From Flectobacillus sp. BAB-3569 (lineage in GTDB: Bacteria; Bacteroidota; Bacteroidia; Cytophagales; Spirosomataceae), in NCBI RefSeq assembly GCF_002270355.1, contig NZ_NJFZ01000009.1:248001-312000 (forward strand): a stretch of DNA of 64,000 nt. The letters are read 5' to 3'. The position numbers and the translations under genes are program-made. The notes under the pieces were generated by a model. The model was given only the letters and a program-made list of their open reading frames with translations. It was not told the origin of the DNA and searched no databases. How positions within the stretch are numbered: the stretch's first letter is position 1; each line of letters starts with the position of its first letter. Positions 8,964-19,908 of this stretch are shown in pieces.

Positions 8964-9974
8964 TCAGGATGGATATTCGATGTTGTCTCCTAGTTGTTTG
9001 TATCCTTTTTCTTCAAACAGTTTTTTCCAACCTTCTGTAATAAAACCTACACCGTAGCCCACCAATTGCACATATATGGCAATTATGCTGAGTAAACCTA
9101 CTTGAATACTCTTATTCTTGAGTGTTGAATCAATAAAATTGAGTAAGGTATATAGGGCAAAAATACCAATGGCCAAATAGAAAAATGGCTTGAAAACCAA
9201 CCACCATAAAGGAATACTAAACAAGCCAAGTGTAAATACCATTGGAAAGGTGTGTACCAATTTGAGTTCTTTAGGAAAAAAGCGACTGATATTGATTCTT
9301 GCTTTTCCAAAAAATCTCAACTGTTTGTAAAACTGTATAAAACTAGTTCTTCGTTTATGGTAAATAAATGCCTCAGGAATAAGTCCAGACTTAAAACCTA
9401 GGCTTATGGCACGAATCGAAAATTCAATATCTTCGCCCATACGAGTAATAATGAACCCTTGGGTTTTGCGATAAACCTCTTTCGACATCCCCATATTAAA
9501 GCTTCTAGGATGAAATGTACCTCCAAGATTTTTCTTGCTGCCTCTAATTCCTCCAGTTGTAAATAGTGAGGTCATTGAGTAACTAATGGCTTTTTGAATA
9601 GGAGTGAAGTTGGGGTGGTCGCGGTCTGGCCCGCCATAGAGGTCTAGGAAATTGCTATTGAGTTGCTTTTCTACAATTTCTAAATAGTTTGGTTCTATCA
9701 GCGCGTCAGAGTCAAGAATAATGAAATAATCGCCAGTAGCGTGCTTAAAACCTGTATTACGAGCAAATCCCTGACCAGTATTTTGTTGTTGGATATATTT
9801 TATTTCCAGCTCAGAATGATATTTTTCAACAATCTTATCGGCTTTTATGGCCGAGCCATCCTCTACAACCACCACTTCAAAGATTTTATAGGTTTGCTTA
9901 GTTAAACAAGCCAACAATTCATCCAATTCGTCGGGGCGGTTGTATACAGGAATAATAATGGAATAATTTCGCAT
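8964..9974 (-). CDS. Glycosyltransferase family 2 with C-terminal membrane helices
   Basis: A 336-residue inverting GT-A glycosyltransferase. The N-terminus has the GT2 start SIIIPVYNRPDEL, VVVEDGS follows near residue 40, then the nucleotide-sugar/metal motif LDSDA near residue 92, and GEDIEFSIRA matches the ED acceptor motif. Residues about 240-325 contain hydrophobic segments that would anchor it in the inner membrane. This architecture is common for polysaccharide or glycolipid synthesis; donor and acceptor are unknown. No partner gene is directly adjacent. Confidence 0.85.
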   Translation of the reverse strand: MRNYSIIIPVYNRPDELDELLACLTKQTYKIFEVVVVEDGSAIKADKIVEKYHSELEIKYIQQQNTGQGFARNTGFKHATGDYFIILDSDALIEPNYLEIVEKQLNSNFLDLYGGPDRDHPNFTPIQKAISYSMTSLFTTGGIRGSKKNLGGTFHPRSFNMGMSKEVYRKTQGFIITRMGEDIEFSIRAISLGFKSGLIPEAFIYHKRRTSFIQFYKQLRFFGKARINISRFFPKELKLVHTFPMVFTLGLFSIPLWWLVFKPFFYLAIGIFALYTLLNFIDSTLKNKSIQVGLLSIIAIYVQLVGYGVGFITEGWKKLFEEKGYKQLGDNIEYPS

Positions 9975-10092
9975 GGAAAAAGCGCTGTGTTGAAATAACA
10001 GCTATTGTTTAATTTTTGTGTTGAAAACAAGAAAGTGCCATTGCATCAGACCTCTTCTAATGGGAGACACTCTCTTCAGACCACAAAACTAA

Positions 10093-10461
10093 TCATTTTA
10101 CATATTTTTTCTTCACTTTCATTTCCCAATCCCCGAAGCTTCCATATAATACCATTGATCCAAATCTGAAATTATCAATGATTTCTTGTCCTTCTTCTAC
10201 ACTATCATAAAACTCCTTGTCTACAGGAATCTCAAAATCTACCGCATTCATAGCATCTTTTATATGTTTTTTGATGCTTAAAGATAAATGCGATTGTTTC
10301 AAACGAAGTTTGAGGATATACTTATGCGAGTCACCACCATGTTGGGCGATACGCAATTGCTCTTTCAAAGCGCGATTTTCTTCTCGAAGTTTGTCTGTTT
10401 CGGAACTTCCACAAGAAAAAAGGAGAAAAATGACGAAAGTAGAAAGAAGATAAGATTTCAT
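10093..10461 (-). CDS. Small predicted lipoprotein with coiled-coil start
   Basis: I do not recognise the family. The 122-residue product starts MKSYLLSTFVIFLLFSCGSS, a lipoprotein signal with the lipid-modified Cys at about residue 17. A short charged coiled-coil (DKLREENRALKEQLRIA) follows, and the rest is a soluble domain rich in charged residues. An upstream start at 10494 would bury the signal peptide behind 11 extra residues, so the ATG at 10459-10461 is used. It lies directly downstream of hemL on the same strand (72 bp) and may be cotranscribed. Confidence 0.75.
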   Translation of the reverse strand: MKSYLLSTFVIFLLFSCGSSETDKLREENRALKEQLRIAQHGGDSHKYILKLRLKQSHLSLSIKKHIKDAMNAVDFEIPVDKEFYDSVEEGQEIIDNFRFGSMVLYGSFGDWEMKVKKKYVK

Positions 10462-10533
10462 AAGGAACTGAGAGGTTTTAAAAAAGGTCAGCAAATTGCT
10501 GACCTTCGATGGAATATGATATTTGGCGCTAAA

Positions 10534-11826
10534 CTATGCTGAAATTTCTTTAAAGCTCTCATAACTCGCATCCAAGATTTGAGCAACGTGTTCATCAGTA
10601 AGAGCAGTCGAGATAAACATAGCTTCATATTGTGAAGGAGCCATATAGACACCTCTTTTCAGCATCGCATTAAAGAATTTACCGAATAGTGCAGTATCTG
10701 ATGATTTTGCATCTTCAAAATTATTTACAGGCTTATCCGTAAAGAATAAGGTAAACATGGAGCCAACGTGGTTGAGGGTATAATTCAAACCAAGTTTTTG
10801 CATATTGGCACGAATACCAGATGTTAAGGTATTACCAACCGTTTCGATTCGTTCATATACTTCTGGATGCTCGTTCAAGTAAGTCAACATGGCTTGACCC
10901 GCTGCCATAGCAATTGGGTTTCCTGAAAGTGTACCTGCTTGATATACTGGACCCGCAGGAGAAACGCAATCCATGATTTCTTTTTTACCTCCGTAAGCAC
11001 CAACTGGCATACCTCCACCGATAATTTTACCCATGGTCGTCATATCTGGTGTTACGCCACAACGTTCTTGAAAACCTCCTTTTGCCAAACGGAAACCAGT
11101 CATTACTTCATCAAAAATCAACACAATACCTTCCTTATCGCAAATTTGGCGAAGACCTTCCAAGAAGCCTTCTGCTGGTTTTACTAAACCCATATTACCA
11201 ACTACGGGTTCTAGGATAATACAAGCAATCTGATCTTTATTAGCATCAACTAGCGTTTGTACTGCAGTTAAATCATTGTATGGAGCTGTTAGCGTATCTT
11301 TGGCCACACCTTTAGTAACGCCTGGACTATCTGGATGTCCGAATGTGATGGCACCAGAACCTGCTGCAATCAAAAATGAATCACCATGACCGTGATAACA
11401 ACCTTCAAATTTGATGATTTTGTCACGACCCGTATAACCACGTGCCACACGAATAGCCGACATCGTAGCCTCTGTGCCAGAGTTTACCATACGTACTTTC
11501 TCAACAGAAGGCACAATCGAAGTAATGAGTTCTGCCATTTCTACTTCACGACGCGTAGGAGCACCATAAGAAAAACCTAACTGAATAGCATCGGCAACGG
11601 CTTTTTCGACTAGCTCATTGGCGTGACCCAAAATCATAGGCCCCCATGAGTTGATAAGTTCGATAAATGCGTTTCCATCTTCATCGTAAAGGTAAGCACC
11701 TTTAGCCGATTTGATGAAAAGAGGATTTCCTCCAACGGCTCTAAAAGCTCTTACAGGTGAGTTTACACCGCCAGGGATGTAGTTTTTAGCTTTGTCGAAA
11801 AGTTCTTGGCTGTTTTTAGTAGTCAT
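10534..11826 (-). CDS. hemL: Glutamate-1-semialdehyde 2,1-aminomutase
   Basis: A 430-residue PLP enzyme that converts glutamate-1-semialdehyde to 5-aminolevulinate in the C5 route to heme. Family motifs include GGVNSPVRAF at the N-terminus, MVNSGTEATMSAIR for the phosphate site, the YHGHGD loop, FDEVMTGFR, and the PLP lysine in TTMGKIIGGGMPVGAYGG. Length is normal. It lies 34 bp downstream of the TPR/periplasmic-binding gene, on the same strand, suggesting an operon. Confidence 0.95.
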   Translation of the reverse strand: MTTKNSQELFDKAKNYIPGGVNSPVRAFRAVGGNPLFIKSAKGAYLYDEDGNAFIELINSWGPMILGHANELVEKAVADAIQLGFSYGAPTRREVEMAELITSIVPSVEKVRMVNSGTEATMSAIRVARGYTGRDKIIKFEGCYHGHGDSFLIAAGSGAITFGHPDSPGVTKGVAKDTLTAPYNDLTAVQTLVDANKDQIACIILEPVVGNMGLVKPAEGFLEGLRQICDKEGIVLIFDEVMTGFRLAKGGFQERCGVTPDMTTMGKIIGGGMPVGAYGGKKEIMDCVSPAGPVYQAGTLSGNPIAMAAGQAMLTYLNEHPEVYERIETVGNTLTSGIRANMQKLGLNYTLNHVGSMFTLFFTDKPVNNFEDAKSSDTALFGKFFNAMLKRGVYMAPSQYEAMFISTALTDEHVAQILDASYESFKEISA

Positions 11827-11860
11827 TTTGTCAAAAATTAATGCGATGGTAGCCCATGCA

Positions 11861-13467
11861 CTATTTAGCTAATACAAATTTATAATTTTGGAAAGTAGTA
11901 ATGGGTACTACTTGGTTGTCTTGAGACTGTGTGTAATCGTAACCTGACGTTGAGAAAGACTGTTTATAGGTATCTAAATCGTCCAAGCCTTTTTTGAAGT
12001 TTACACCATATTTAGAAAGAACCCTTCCCCAAAACAAAGTCATGTCATATCCACAGAACGAATAATAGGAAGGAATGCTTCCATATTTAGCAAAATATTC
12101 CTTTTTAAATTTATCTACCTCTGGATTTTCATTGTCAATAAACTCTGGGTCAATACAGTAAATTTCTCTTCCTGCAACGGTTGTGCCACTCAAATTGCTT
12201 GATTGAAATGCCTCAGCAGTAGTCACAAGTGGCGTTGACAAATCTTTCTGTAAAGCCGTGAGCATTGCCAAGCCTGCCTTTTTATCAGAAGTTGCCAAAA
12301 AACATGACTGAGTTTTTTATCAGGAATTTTACTAGCAATTACCTCCGAGTTGGCTGTTACTTTTACAAAAGCCTCAATATCATAACCCTTTTTAACTAGT
12401 ACTTGTTTATAGGCTTCTGCCAACAAGGAATCAGTGCTAGAGGAGGTATAATAAATTGCGGCGTTGCGTCCTAGAAATGCTTGTTTTGTAACATATTCGG
12501 CAGCCTTGATGGCTTGCATTTTGACAGAAGGTTGTGCTAAAAATGACTTATCGAAGATTTCTAAGAGTTTTTCATTATTAGAAATAGGGTTGATAAGTGG
12601 TATTTGATAGCTTTCACAAAAGGCATTTGCTAACTTATTACTTTCGGAATAAAGGGGACCAACTAACAAATCGGTTGTTTGGAAGTAGGCATTATTCAGT
12701 ACTTCAAGCATTTGATCTCCGTCGTTCGAAATATCATATACCTGAAGATTAACATTGATCTTTTCCTTTTGCAATTGTGCTTTTGCCAGTTTGGCACCCT
12801 GATACATGTCGAACACATATTGGTTGGCACGACGAGGGTGGTCAGGCGATAGCTCGTCGATGTTTACTGGAAGTAAAAACGCAAAATTAAGAAAGCCCTT
12901 GTTCAAGCGGTATTGCTGAAGGTCTTTAGTCGAAGACATTTCTGAAGATTTGGCTTGAATACGTTCTTTTAGTAATATTTCATCAGGAAATTGCTCACTC
13001 AATGAGGTTAATTTCTTGGGGTCAGTAATATCAGCAAGAAAGTTTTTCTTTAGATCTAGGATATCATTCTTCAAAGAATCAGAAGTAATAGCATTAGCTA
13101 TCTGGAGTCCTTTGGCATAGTCTTTATTCTCAAATGCAATGGTTGCATAAAGATAGGCTACTTCTTCATTTTTCTCCCAATTGGGATATCTCAATTGAAG
13201 ATTTTGCAAACTAGCTTCTGCTTCGGCATATTTTCCTACTTTGATGGCTGCCAAAGCTTGAAAATAGTAAGAATAAGGAACAATAGGATTATTAAAACGA
13301 AGGTTACTTAGCTGGCTAAAGGCGATTCTAGCTTTTTCAAAATCATTGTTTTGATAGAAAAGTAAGGCTTTTTGATATTGAGCTTCGTATTCTGACAGAT
13401 TGCTCTGGGCCTGACTGAAGCTGTAGGATGATGCCACCAATAACACTCCTAACAATAATTTCTTCAT
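11861..13467 (-). pseudogene. TPR plus periplasmic-binding-protein-like protein, split by an apparent single-base deletion
   Basis: A secreted protein: signal peptide MKKLLLGVLLVASSYSFSQA, then TPR-like helical repeats (about 25-175), then a type-1 periplasmic-binding fold (about 190-535) with FAFLLPVNI and LLVGPLYSESN. The frame breaks at the A run 12297-12302; adding one base links LSHVF to LATSDKKAGLA and gives 535 residues. The order TPR then substrate-binding fold is that of LpoA, the activator of penicillin-binding protein 1a, and of Bacteroidota proteins usually named ABC transporter substrate-binding. No transporter genes adjoin it, so a cell-envelope role is at least as likely. No lipobox is present, unlike LpoA. 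Confidence 0.8.
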
Positions 13468-13533
13468 AATTCATGGAATTTGTGATTGTACAAATATAAT
13501 AAACTTTGACGAATGCCGATTAAGTTGGGGTAA

Positions 13534-13563
13534 TTGATGACATTATTATTAAATTTACTTTTG
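13534..13563 (+). promoter_or_regulatory. Candidate promoter of the ElaA-like gene
   Basis: TTG at 13534-13536, a spacer of exactly 19 bp, and TACTTTTG at 13556-13563: a full match to the Bacteroidota TTG-N19-TAnnTTTG pattern. The ATG follows 35 bp later. Confidence 0.65.
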
Positions 13564-13598
13564 TCAACCTAAAATCACAAACTATTAACGATCCTCTT

Positions 13599-14048
13599 AT
13601 GAATTTGAACTGGTACTATAAACATTTTAGAAATCTCAGCACAACCGAACTTTATCAAATCTTGCAGTTGCGTTGCGAAGTGTTTATTGTGGAACAAAAC
13701 TGTCCGTTTCAAGACCTTGATGATAAGGACTTTAAATGTCATCACCTCATGGGATTTGATACTGAAACACAACAGATTGTAGCATACACTCGCATCGTTC
13801 CTCCAGGAGTATCCTATGAAGAGGCATCTATTGGACGTGTGGTAACTTCTCCGAAAGTAAGGAAATTTGGAGTAGGAAAGGAATTAATGAGAAATTCTAT
13901 CGAATTAGCTGAAGAACTTTACGGCTCGTCTATCAAGATAGGGGCACAGTTGTATCTAAAGGGATTTTACGAGTCTTTTGGCTTTGTTCAAACAAGCGAA
14001 ATTTATCTCGAAGACGGTATTGAGCATATAGAAATGCTGAAAGATTAA
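13599..14048 (+). CDS. ElaA-type GNAT N-acetyltransferase
   Basis: A 149-residue acetyltransferase of the GNAT superfamily. The N-terminal LRCEVFIVEQNCPFQDLD segment is the ElaA signature, and the acetyl-CoA loop is seen around IGRVVTSPKVRKFGVGKEL (Q/R-x-x-G-x-G/A type), followed by the C-terminal FYESFGF segment. Length fits ElaA. The acceptor is unknown. It has its own promoter and is followed by an AT-rich tandem repeat and a bidirectional terminator. Confidence 0.85.
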   Translation: MNLNWYYKHFRNLSTTELYQILQLRCEVFIVEQNCPFQDLDDKDFKCHHLMGFDTETQQIVAYTRIVPPGVSYEEASIGRVVTSPKVRKFGVGKELMRNSIELAEELYGSSIKIGAQLYLKGFYESFGFVQTSEIYLEDGIEHIEMLKD

Positions 14049-14049
14049 T

Positions 14050-14205
14050 TTGAAAATTTGAAAATTTGGCGATTTGAAAATGGGGGAATCTGAAGATTTG
14101 GGAATTTGAAAATTTGGGAATTTGAAAATTTGAAAATTAGGCGATTTGGTAATTTGATGATTTGGTAATTTGAAAATGGGGGAATCTGAAGATTAAGTAA
14201 ATTGA
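14050..14205. repeat. Degenerate short tandem repeat (ATTTGAAA / ATTTGGGA units)
   Basis: About 155 bp made of variants of an 8-10 bp unit (GAAAATTTG, GGAATTTG, GGCGATTTG). The block GAAAATGGGGGAATCTGAAG occurs twice, near 14074 and 14174. It lies between the stop of the ElaA gene and a terminator hairpin and has no coding potential I can support. Confidence 0.7.
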
Positions 14206-14224
14206 AAGTTGTTGAATTTTAGAA

Positions 14225-14273
14225 AAAAAGGTCTTCATAGAGAAACAATTTATTTCTCAGTGAAGACCTTTTT
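14225..14273. terminator. Bidirectional terminator between ElaA gene and yidC
   Basis: Arms AAAAAGGTCTTCA (14225-14237) and TGAAGACCTTTTT (14261-14273), extended inside by AGAGAAA / TTTCTC. It separates two convergent genes. Confidence 0.8.
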
Positions 14274-14299
14274 ACATTAATAATTTTCAAATCAGATAA

Positions 14300-16147
14300 T
14301 TATTTCTTCTTCTTCTTTTCTTCGTTTTGCTGTTTCTGCATTTCTTCAGCTGCTTTCATTTGCTTTTGCAAATATTCTGAGAAACGAGATTTTTTACCAC
14401 CACCTGCAGCGATTTTCTTACGGTTTTCTTCCAAAACTTGCTTGATTTTATCTTCGTCAACAAACTTGCGAATACCGATTTGTTGTAAAATCGTTACTAG
14501 GTTAGATACGAAGTAATAGAAGCTCATACCTGCTGGAAGTGAGTTCATCACGAACATAAAGATTACTGGCGTGATATAAGCCATTTTCTTCATATCGATT
14601 GGCTGGCCTACTTGATCTGGTGTATTTTGGTTGTTGTAATAACCGTATGCAATACTCGAAAGGGTCATCAACAACGTAAACAAACTGACGTGGTTACCAT
14701 AGAAAGGAATGCTAAATGGCAAATCCCATACAGAGTCATAAGTAGAAAGGTCATTAGCCCACAAGAATGCCTCCTGACGAAGGTTAATTAAGTTAGGGAA
14801 CAACATAAATACCGCCATCAAAATAGGCATGGTAGCCAATACAGGCACACAACCACTCAATGGACTTACACCTACTTCACCATACAATTTCATTTGAGCT
14901 TGTTGCAATTTAGCTGCATCGTCACCCACTTTTTCCTTGATAGCATTTAATTCTGGTTGAAGGATACGCATTTTTGCCATACTTACATAAGATTTGTAAG
15001 TCAATGGCAACAACGCAAACTTAATTACCAATACCAATGCAATAATCAATAAACCGTAGTTGCTAAATACTGTTTCAAGAATATTGAATAAAGGAACAAA
15101 TACGTAGCGAGTAATTGGCAAGAAAATATCGTAACTCAATTTTACGTTGCGACCAAATGCAGGTGCAATTTCTTTGATTTTATTATAGTCGTTTGGACCG
15201 AAATACCATTGATATTGTCCTTTACCAGCCTTCATATCTGCCAAAGAAACCTCCATGTTTGCACGCAAAGTTTTGATATTCACCGAATCCTGAGGATTTG
15301 GCGTAGCCCAAATTTGTGCTTTAGAAATAGGAGTATTTTTAGCAATAAAACCTGACAAGAAGTACTTTTTCTTGAAAGTCAACCAATTTAATGGCTTTTC
15401 AAGCGTAGCATCGTTGGCACTTGTAGGATTTTCGGTCAACTGGTCAAACTCTTCACCTTCAGCGATTAGGTAGTTAACAGTAGCCTTACGGTTTTCGTTT
15501 AAGTCTTTTTCTGTTGGACGAACCTCTTCAATCCAGTTGATTTTAGCAGTTTGGCTTTTCAACAAACCGTCCAACCCTTTGATTTGAGTATTTTGGTCAA
15601 CTAAGAAACCTTCACCAGCCAAAGTATAAGTCTGTTCGATAGACTGACCATTTGCCAAAGCCAAGGTAAACGTTACAGATTGTTTTTGACCTTCCGCAAC
15701 CACACCACCTTTTGATTGGGTTGTAAAGAACAACTTGTTGATGTCTACATTACCTTTTGTTGTAGCTAATTCAAAAGAAAGTTTGTCGAATGCTTCATCA
15801 TAAATCGTCAAAGGGGTTTCTTTATGAGCTGCAAAGTCATTATATGTTTTGTAGTGCTTAAGCAACACTTGTTTTACTTTACCACCTTGAGTTGAGAAAG
15901 TAACTTTGATGTCTTTGTTTTCAAGAACAACATCTTGTGCCACGCCTGTAGCTGCCGTTGCAAAATCACCAGCTGCGGCCTTCAAAGCTACAGTATCAGT
16001 GGTTGGAGCTACAGTTTTGTGTACAGTAGTTTGAGCAACTTGCGCTTTTTGTGCTTGTTTTGGTTCATCTTTCGGAGCAAAGAAAAACTGGTACCCCAGC
16101 AACATCCCCATCAGCAATAATAGCCCCGTGATTTGATTTCTATCCAT
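14300..16147 (-). CDS. yidC: Membrane protein insertase YidC
   Basis: A 615-residue inner-membrane insertase/chaperone that helps place membrane proteins, alone or with SecYEG. It has an N-terminal membrane anchor (about 5-25), a long periplasmic domain (about 60-350) typical of Gram-negative YidC, and a C-terminal five-helix core with SPLSGCVPVLATMPILMAVF and the late YYFVSNLVTILQQ segment. The tail is rich in Lys (EEKKKKK), as expected for ribosome contact. It lies downstream of pyrG on the same strand, but a terminator hairpin sits between them. Confidence 0.95.
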   Translation of the reverse strand: MDRNQITGLLLLMGMLLGYQFFFAPKDEPKQAQKAQVAQTTVHKTVAPTTDTVALKAAAGDFATAATGVAQDVVLENKDIKVTFSTQGGKVKQVLLKHYKTYNDFAAHKETPLTIYDEAFDKLSFELATTKGNVDINKLFFTTQSKGGVVAEGQKQSVTFTLALANGQSIEQTYTLAGEGFLVDQNTQIKGLDGLLKSQTAKINWIEEVRPTEKDLNENRKATVNYLIAEGEEFDQLTENPTSANDATLEKPLNWLTFKKKYFLSGFIAKNTPISKAQIWATPNPQDSVNIKTLRANMEVSLADMKAGKGQYQWYFGPNDYNKIKEIAPAFGRNVKLSYDIFLPITRYVFVPLFNILETVFSNYGLLIIALVLVIKFALLPLTYKSYVSMAKMRILQPELNAIKEKVGDDAAKLQQAQMKLYGEVGVSPLSGCVPVLATMPILMAVFMLFPNLINLRQEAFLWANDLSTYDSVWDLPFSIPFYGNHVSLFTLLMTLSSIAYGYYNNQNTPDQVGQPIDMKKMAYITPVIFMFVMNSLPAGMSFYYFVSNLVTILQQIGIRKFVDEDKIKQVLEENRKKIAAGGGKKSRFSEYLQKQMKAAEEMQKQQNEEKKKKK

Positions 16148-16340
16148 TTGGTATTTGTTTAAAAGCGCCTTTCATTTTTAAAAGGCTAGTTATTTTTGGA
16201 ATTGTAGTATTTAAAAGTTTGACCTTGGTTATTTTGAGGCAAAAGCAAAAGTAACTGTTGGCTAGTGTTTTCGTGTTAAGAATAAAGTTAAATGAATGTT
16301 TAGATTGTATATAAATACTATTTTTCTCTTCGCAAAGCCC

Positions 16341-16370
16341 TACTTTTCTTGTCTTGACACAAGAAAAGTA
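16341..16370. repeat. Perfect 12-bp inverted repeat with 6-nt loop
   Basis: TACTTTTCTTGT / ACAAGAAAAGTA around CTTGAC. It resembles dispersed intergenic palindromes of the TACTTTTCTTG type seen in many Gram-negative genomes; only one copy is in this window, so membership of a family is an inference. Confidence 0.5.
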
Positions 16371-16501
16371 GCAAAAGAAAGTCAAGAATTTATAAACTCG
16401 CTTCGCTCAAACAGTATAAATTCATAGCTTACGCAAGCAATCTCCCACAAGTTTAAACAGCTTCAATATGTTCAATATCTTTAAAATCGAATGGTAAAGA
16501 A

Positions 16502-16534
16502 ATAAAAATGCACCGCCTCGACTTTGGCGGTGCA
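16502..16534 (-). terminator. pyrG terminator
   Basis: Arms TGCACCGCC (16509-16517) and GGCGGTGCA (16526-16534); on the minus strand the stem is followed by TTTTTATT. Confidence 0.8.
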
Positions 16535-16580
16535 AAATTACAAAGAACTTGGCTTTTTAGCTGTATTTTTTTACAAAAGG

Positions 16581-18287
<1,707 letters not shown>

Positions 18288-18345
18288 TCAGATTTCCCAA
18301 AGAAGATTTCATTTTAGAAAATCCGAAACTATGGTTACGGGATAC

Positions 18346-18353
18346 AAAGGTAA
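18346..18353 (-). promoter_or_regulatory. Candidate -7 element of pyrG
   Basis: TACCTTTG on the minus strand, matching TAnnTTTG, about 110 bp upstream of the pyrG start. A clear -33 TTG at the right distance is not visible. Confidence 0.35.
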
Positions 18354-18362
18354 GAAAATTAC

Positions 18363-19625
18363 TTAGAACTCTAAGTGTAAAGGGGCTAAGTTTTTTTGAA
18401 GTGCCTGATTTTCAGGATAATATTTTTTTATTTTTTTAAAGATACATTCTGCGAAAAATTTTACCTGATGATGGTCAGAAAACTCTTTCATCATGGTCTG
18501 ATTTCCGACAGTTTTTGATTGACTTAACAAAAATTGTATTTTTTCTTGTAACTCTTCTGGATTATTTGGCTCAACAGTAATTCCCAGTTGATTTCTTCGG
18601 GTGAGTTCTCCCATCAAACCATAATTGTAAGTCAAGAGTGGTTTATGGGCAAAAGCTGAGCGCACCATGATACCACTCATACCGATATGTTTTTGATACA
18701 AGCCCATAATTACATCAGAAAGGGCAAAGAATTGTTGAATCAACTCTGGCTCTACGAAATAATCAACTTTAACAATTTGTAAGTGGTTTGAACCCTCAAC
18801 AGCTTTGAGTTTTTCGTCAAAACGGTATTTTTCCTCCGCAGTCCAGCCGCCTACTAACAGTAAGCAAGCATCTTGTTGTTGTTTTTGAGGTAATTGAAGT
18901 AATGCCTCCAGCGTTGGAATGATTCCTTTTCTTTCGTCCAAAAAACCAAAAATTAGAAAAACTTTTCGATGCGGTTCGATGCCCAATTGTTGTCTGAGCA
19001 GAATAGGAGCTTCCTGAGCAAAAGGATAGGTTTTGACAGGGTCGGGTAAATATAGTGCTTTGTTGCTATGCCATTTTTCTTGAATATATTCGGCAGCATA
19101 CGGGTCAAGGCAATAAAGATTGGTCAGCTTTTTAGAAAAAAGTAAGCCACGAAGCATCCATTTTTTACGAATAAAATTGATACGCTCTTTCCAAGAATCG
19201 GGACGATAATTGGTTAGGGTAGTTCTAAAAAATATGCCAGAAAAGGTGCAAGGCGCTTGATTGCCTTTTTGTAAAATCGCCAATTGTAAATGGTCAAGAT
19301 ACATCAAAACGCCATGTTTGGCTTGAAATACTGATGCATATTTACAGAATAATCCCCATTCAAAATCTCCACGTTTGATGACATTATTCTCTGCTTGATA
19401 CTGCTGAAATTCTTCCTCAGAAATATATTTCCACTCAAAAACCGAAGCATCCACCGACGTTCTTTGCGTGAGCTTAGCGTGTTTTGTGGCAAAGATGGGA
19501 CTTACCAAAGCTATTAATTTGATCGGTAAACGATGTTCAAGCTGATATTCAATCAAATGTGTAAGATATTCAGAATGATGACCAGAAGCATCTAAATCAA
19601 ACAATAAAATAGTCGGGAAAGGCAT
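18363..19625 (-). CDS. GT4-like glycosyltransferase (GT-B fold)
   Basis: A 420-residue protein with the look of a GT-B retaining glycosyltransferase. The N-terminal half is variable. The C-terminal half has the donor-domain pattern: HRKVFLIFGFLDERKGI, LLLVGGWT, the segment FFALSDVIMGLYQ and the Ser/Gly-rich GMSGIMVRSAFA where the E-x7-E motif usually lies. That motif is not seen clearly, so family assignment is moderate. It is separated from aminopeptidase P by a repeat element and a long hairpin. Donor and acceptor are unknown. Confidence 0.7.
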   Translation of the reverse strand: MPFPTILLFDLDASGHHSEYLTHLIEYQLEHRLPIKLIALVSPIFATKHAKLTQRTSVDASVFEWKYISEEEFQQYQAENNVIKRGDFEWGLFCKYASVFQAKHGVLMYLDHLQLAILQKGNQAPCTFSGIFFRTTLTNYRPDSWKERINFIRKKWMLRGLLFSKKLTNLYCLDPYAAEYIQEKWHSNKALYLPDPVKTYPFAQEAPILLRQQLGIEPHRKVFLIFGFLDERKGIIPTLEALLQLPQKQQQDACLLLVGGWTAEEKYRFDEKLKAVEGSNHLQIVKVDYFVEPELIQQFFALSDVIMGLYQKHIGMSGIMVRSAFAHKPLLTYNYGLMGELTRRNQLGITVEPNNPEELQEKIQFLLSQSKTVGNQTMMKEFSDHHQVKFFAECIFKKIKKYYPENQALQKNLAPLHLEF

Positions 19626-19692
19626 TTTGAGTGCTGAGTGCTGAGTTTTGAGTGAGGAGTTTTTAAATTATTGAAGATTTGAGATTAGCACT

Positions 19693-19790
19693 GTACGAAG
19701 GTTTAAGTTTTGTTTTAAAATAAAATTGCCGCTACTGCAATAATGCTCATGATGAGAATGTTTCTGAACATCATAAAATCCTTCGCATAC
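19693..19790. repeat. GTACGAAGG terminal-inverted-repeat element, copy 1
   Basis: Starts GTACGAAGGTTTAAG and ends AAATCCTTCGCATAC; the ends form inverted repeats around an AT-rich centre with no gene. Two other copies of 149-154 bp are in the window. This one is 98 bp. Confidence 0.6.
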
Positions 19791-19798
19791 TACTAATT

Positions 19799-19857
19799 TG
19801 GGATTTCTGATTTCGGAAATGTTAAAATATTTTTCCGAAATCAGAAATCTCAAATCC
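19799..19857. repeat. Long hairpin with GATTTCTGATTTCGGAAAT arms
   Basis: GGGATTTCTGATTTCGGAAA pairs with the segment around TTTCCGAAATCAGAAATC near 19835-19853. The same left arm recurs at 56925-56943 inside another repeat element, where the right arm has diverged. Confidence 0.65.
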
Positions 19858-19908
19858 AAAATAGCAAAGACACTTTGTCCCTATATGCCTTTGCCACTTT
19901 GTGCCTTT

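Larger units (their letters stand above)
16148..16580. other. pyrG-yidC intergenic region
   Basis: A 433-bp spacer. It holds a perfect 12-bp inverted repeat TACTTTTCTTGT (16341-16352) / ACAAGAAAAGTA (16359-16370) followed by GCAAAAGAAAG, and the pyrG terminator. No gene is supported. Confidence 0.5.

Noticed and set aside
16140-16385. Minus-strand frame upstream of yidC
   Set aside because: Cys/Phe-rich low-complexity translation of an intergenic hairpin; it overlaps the yidC start by 8 bp.
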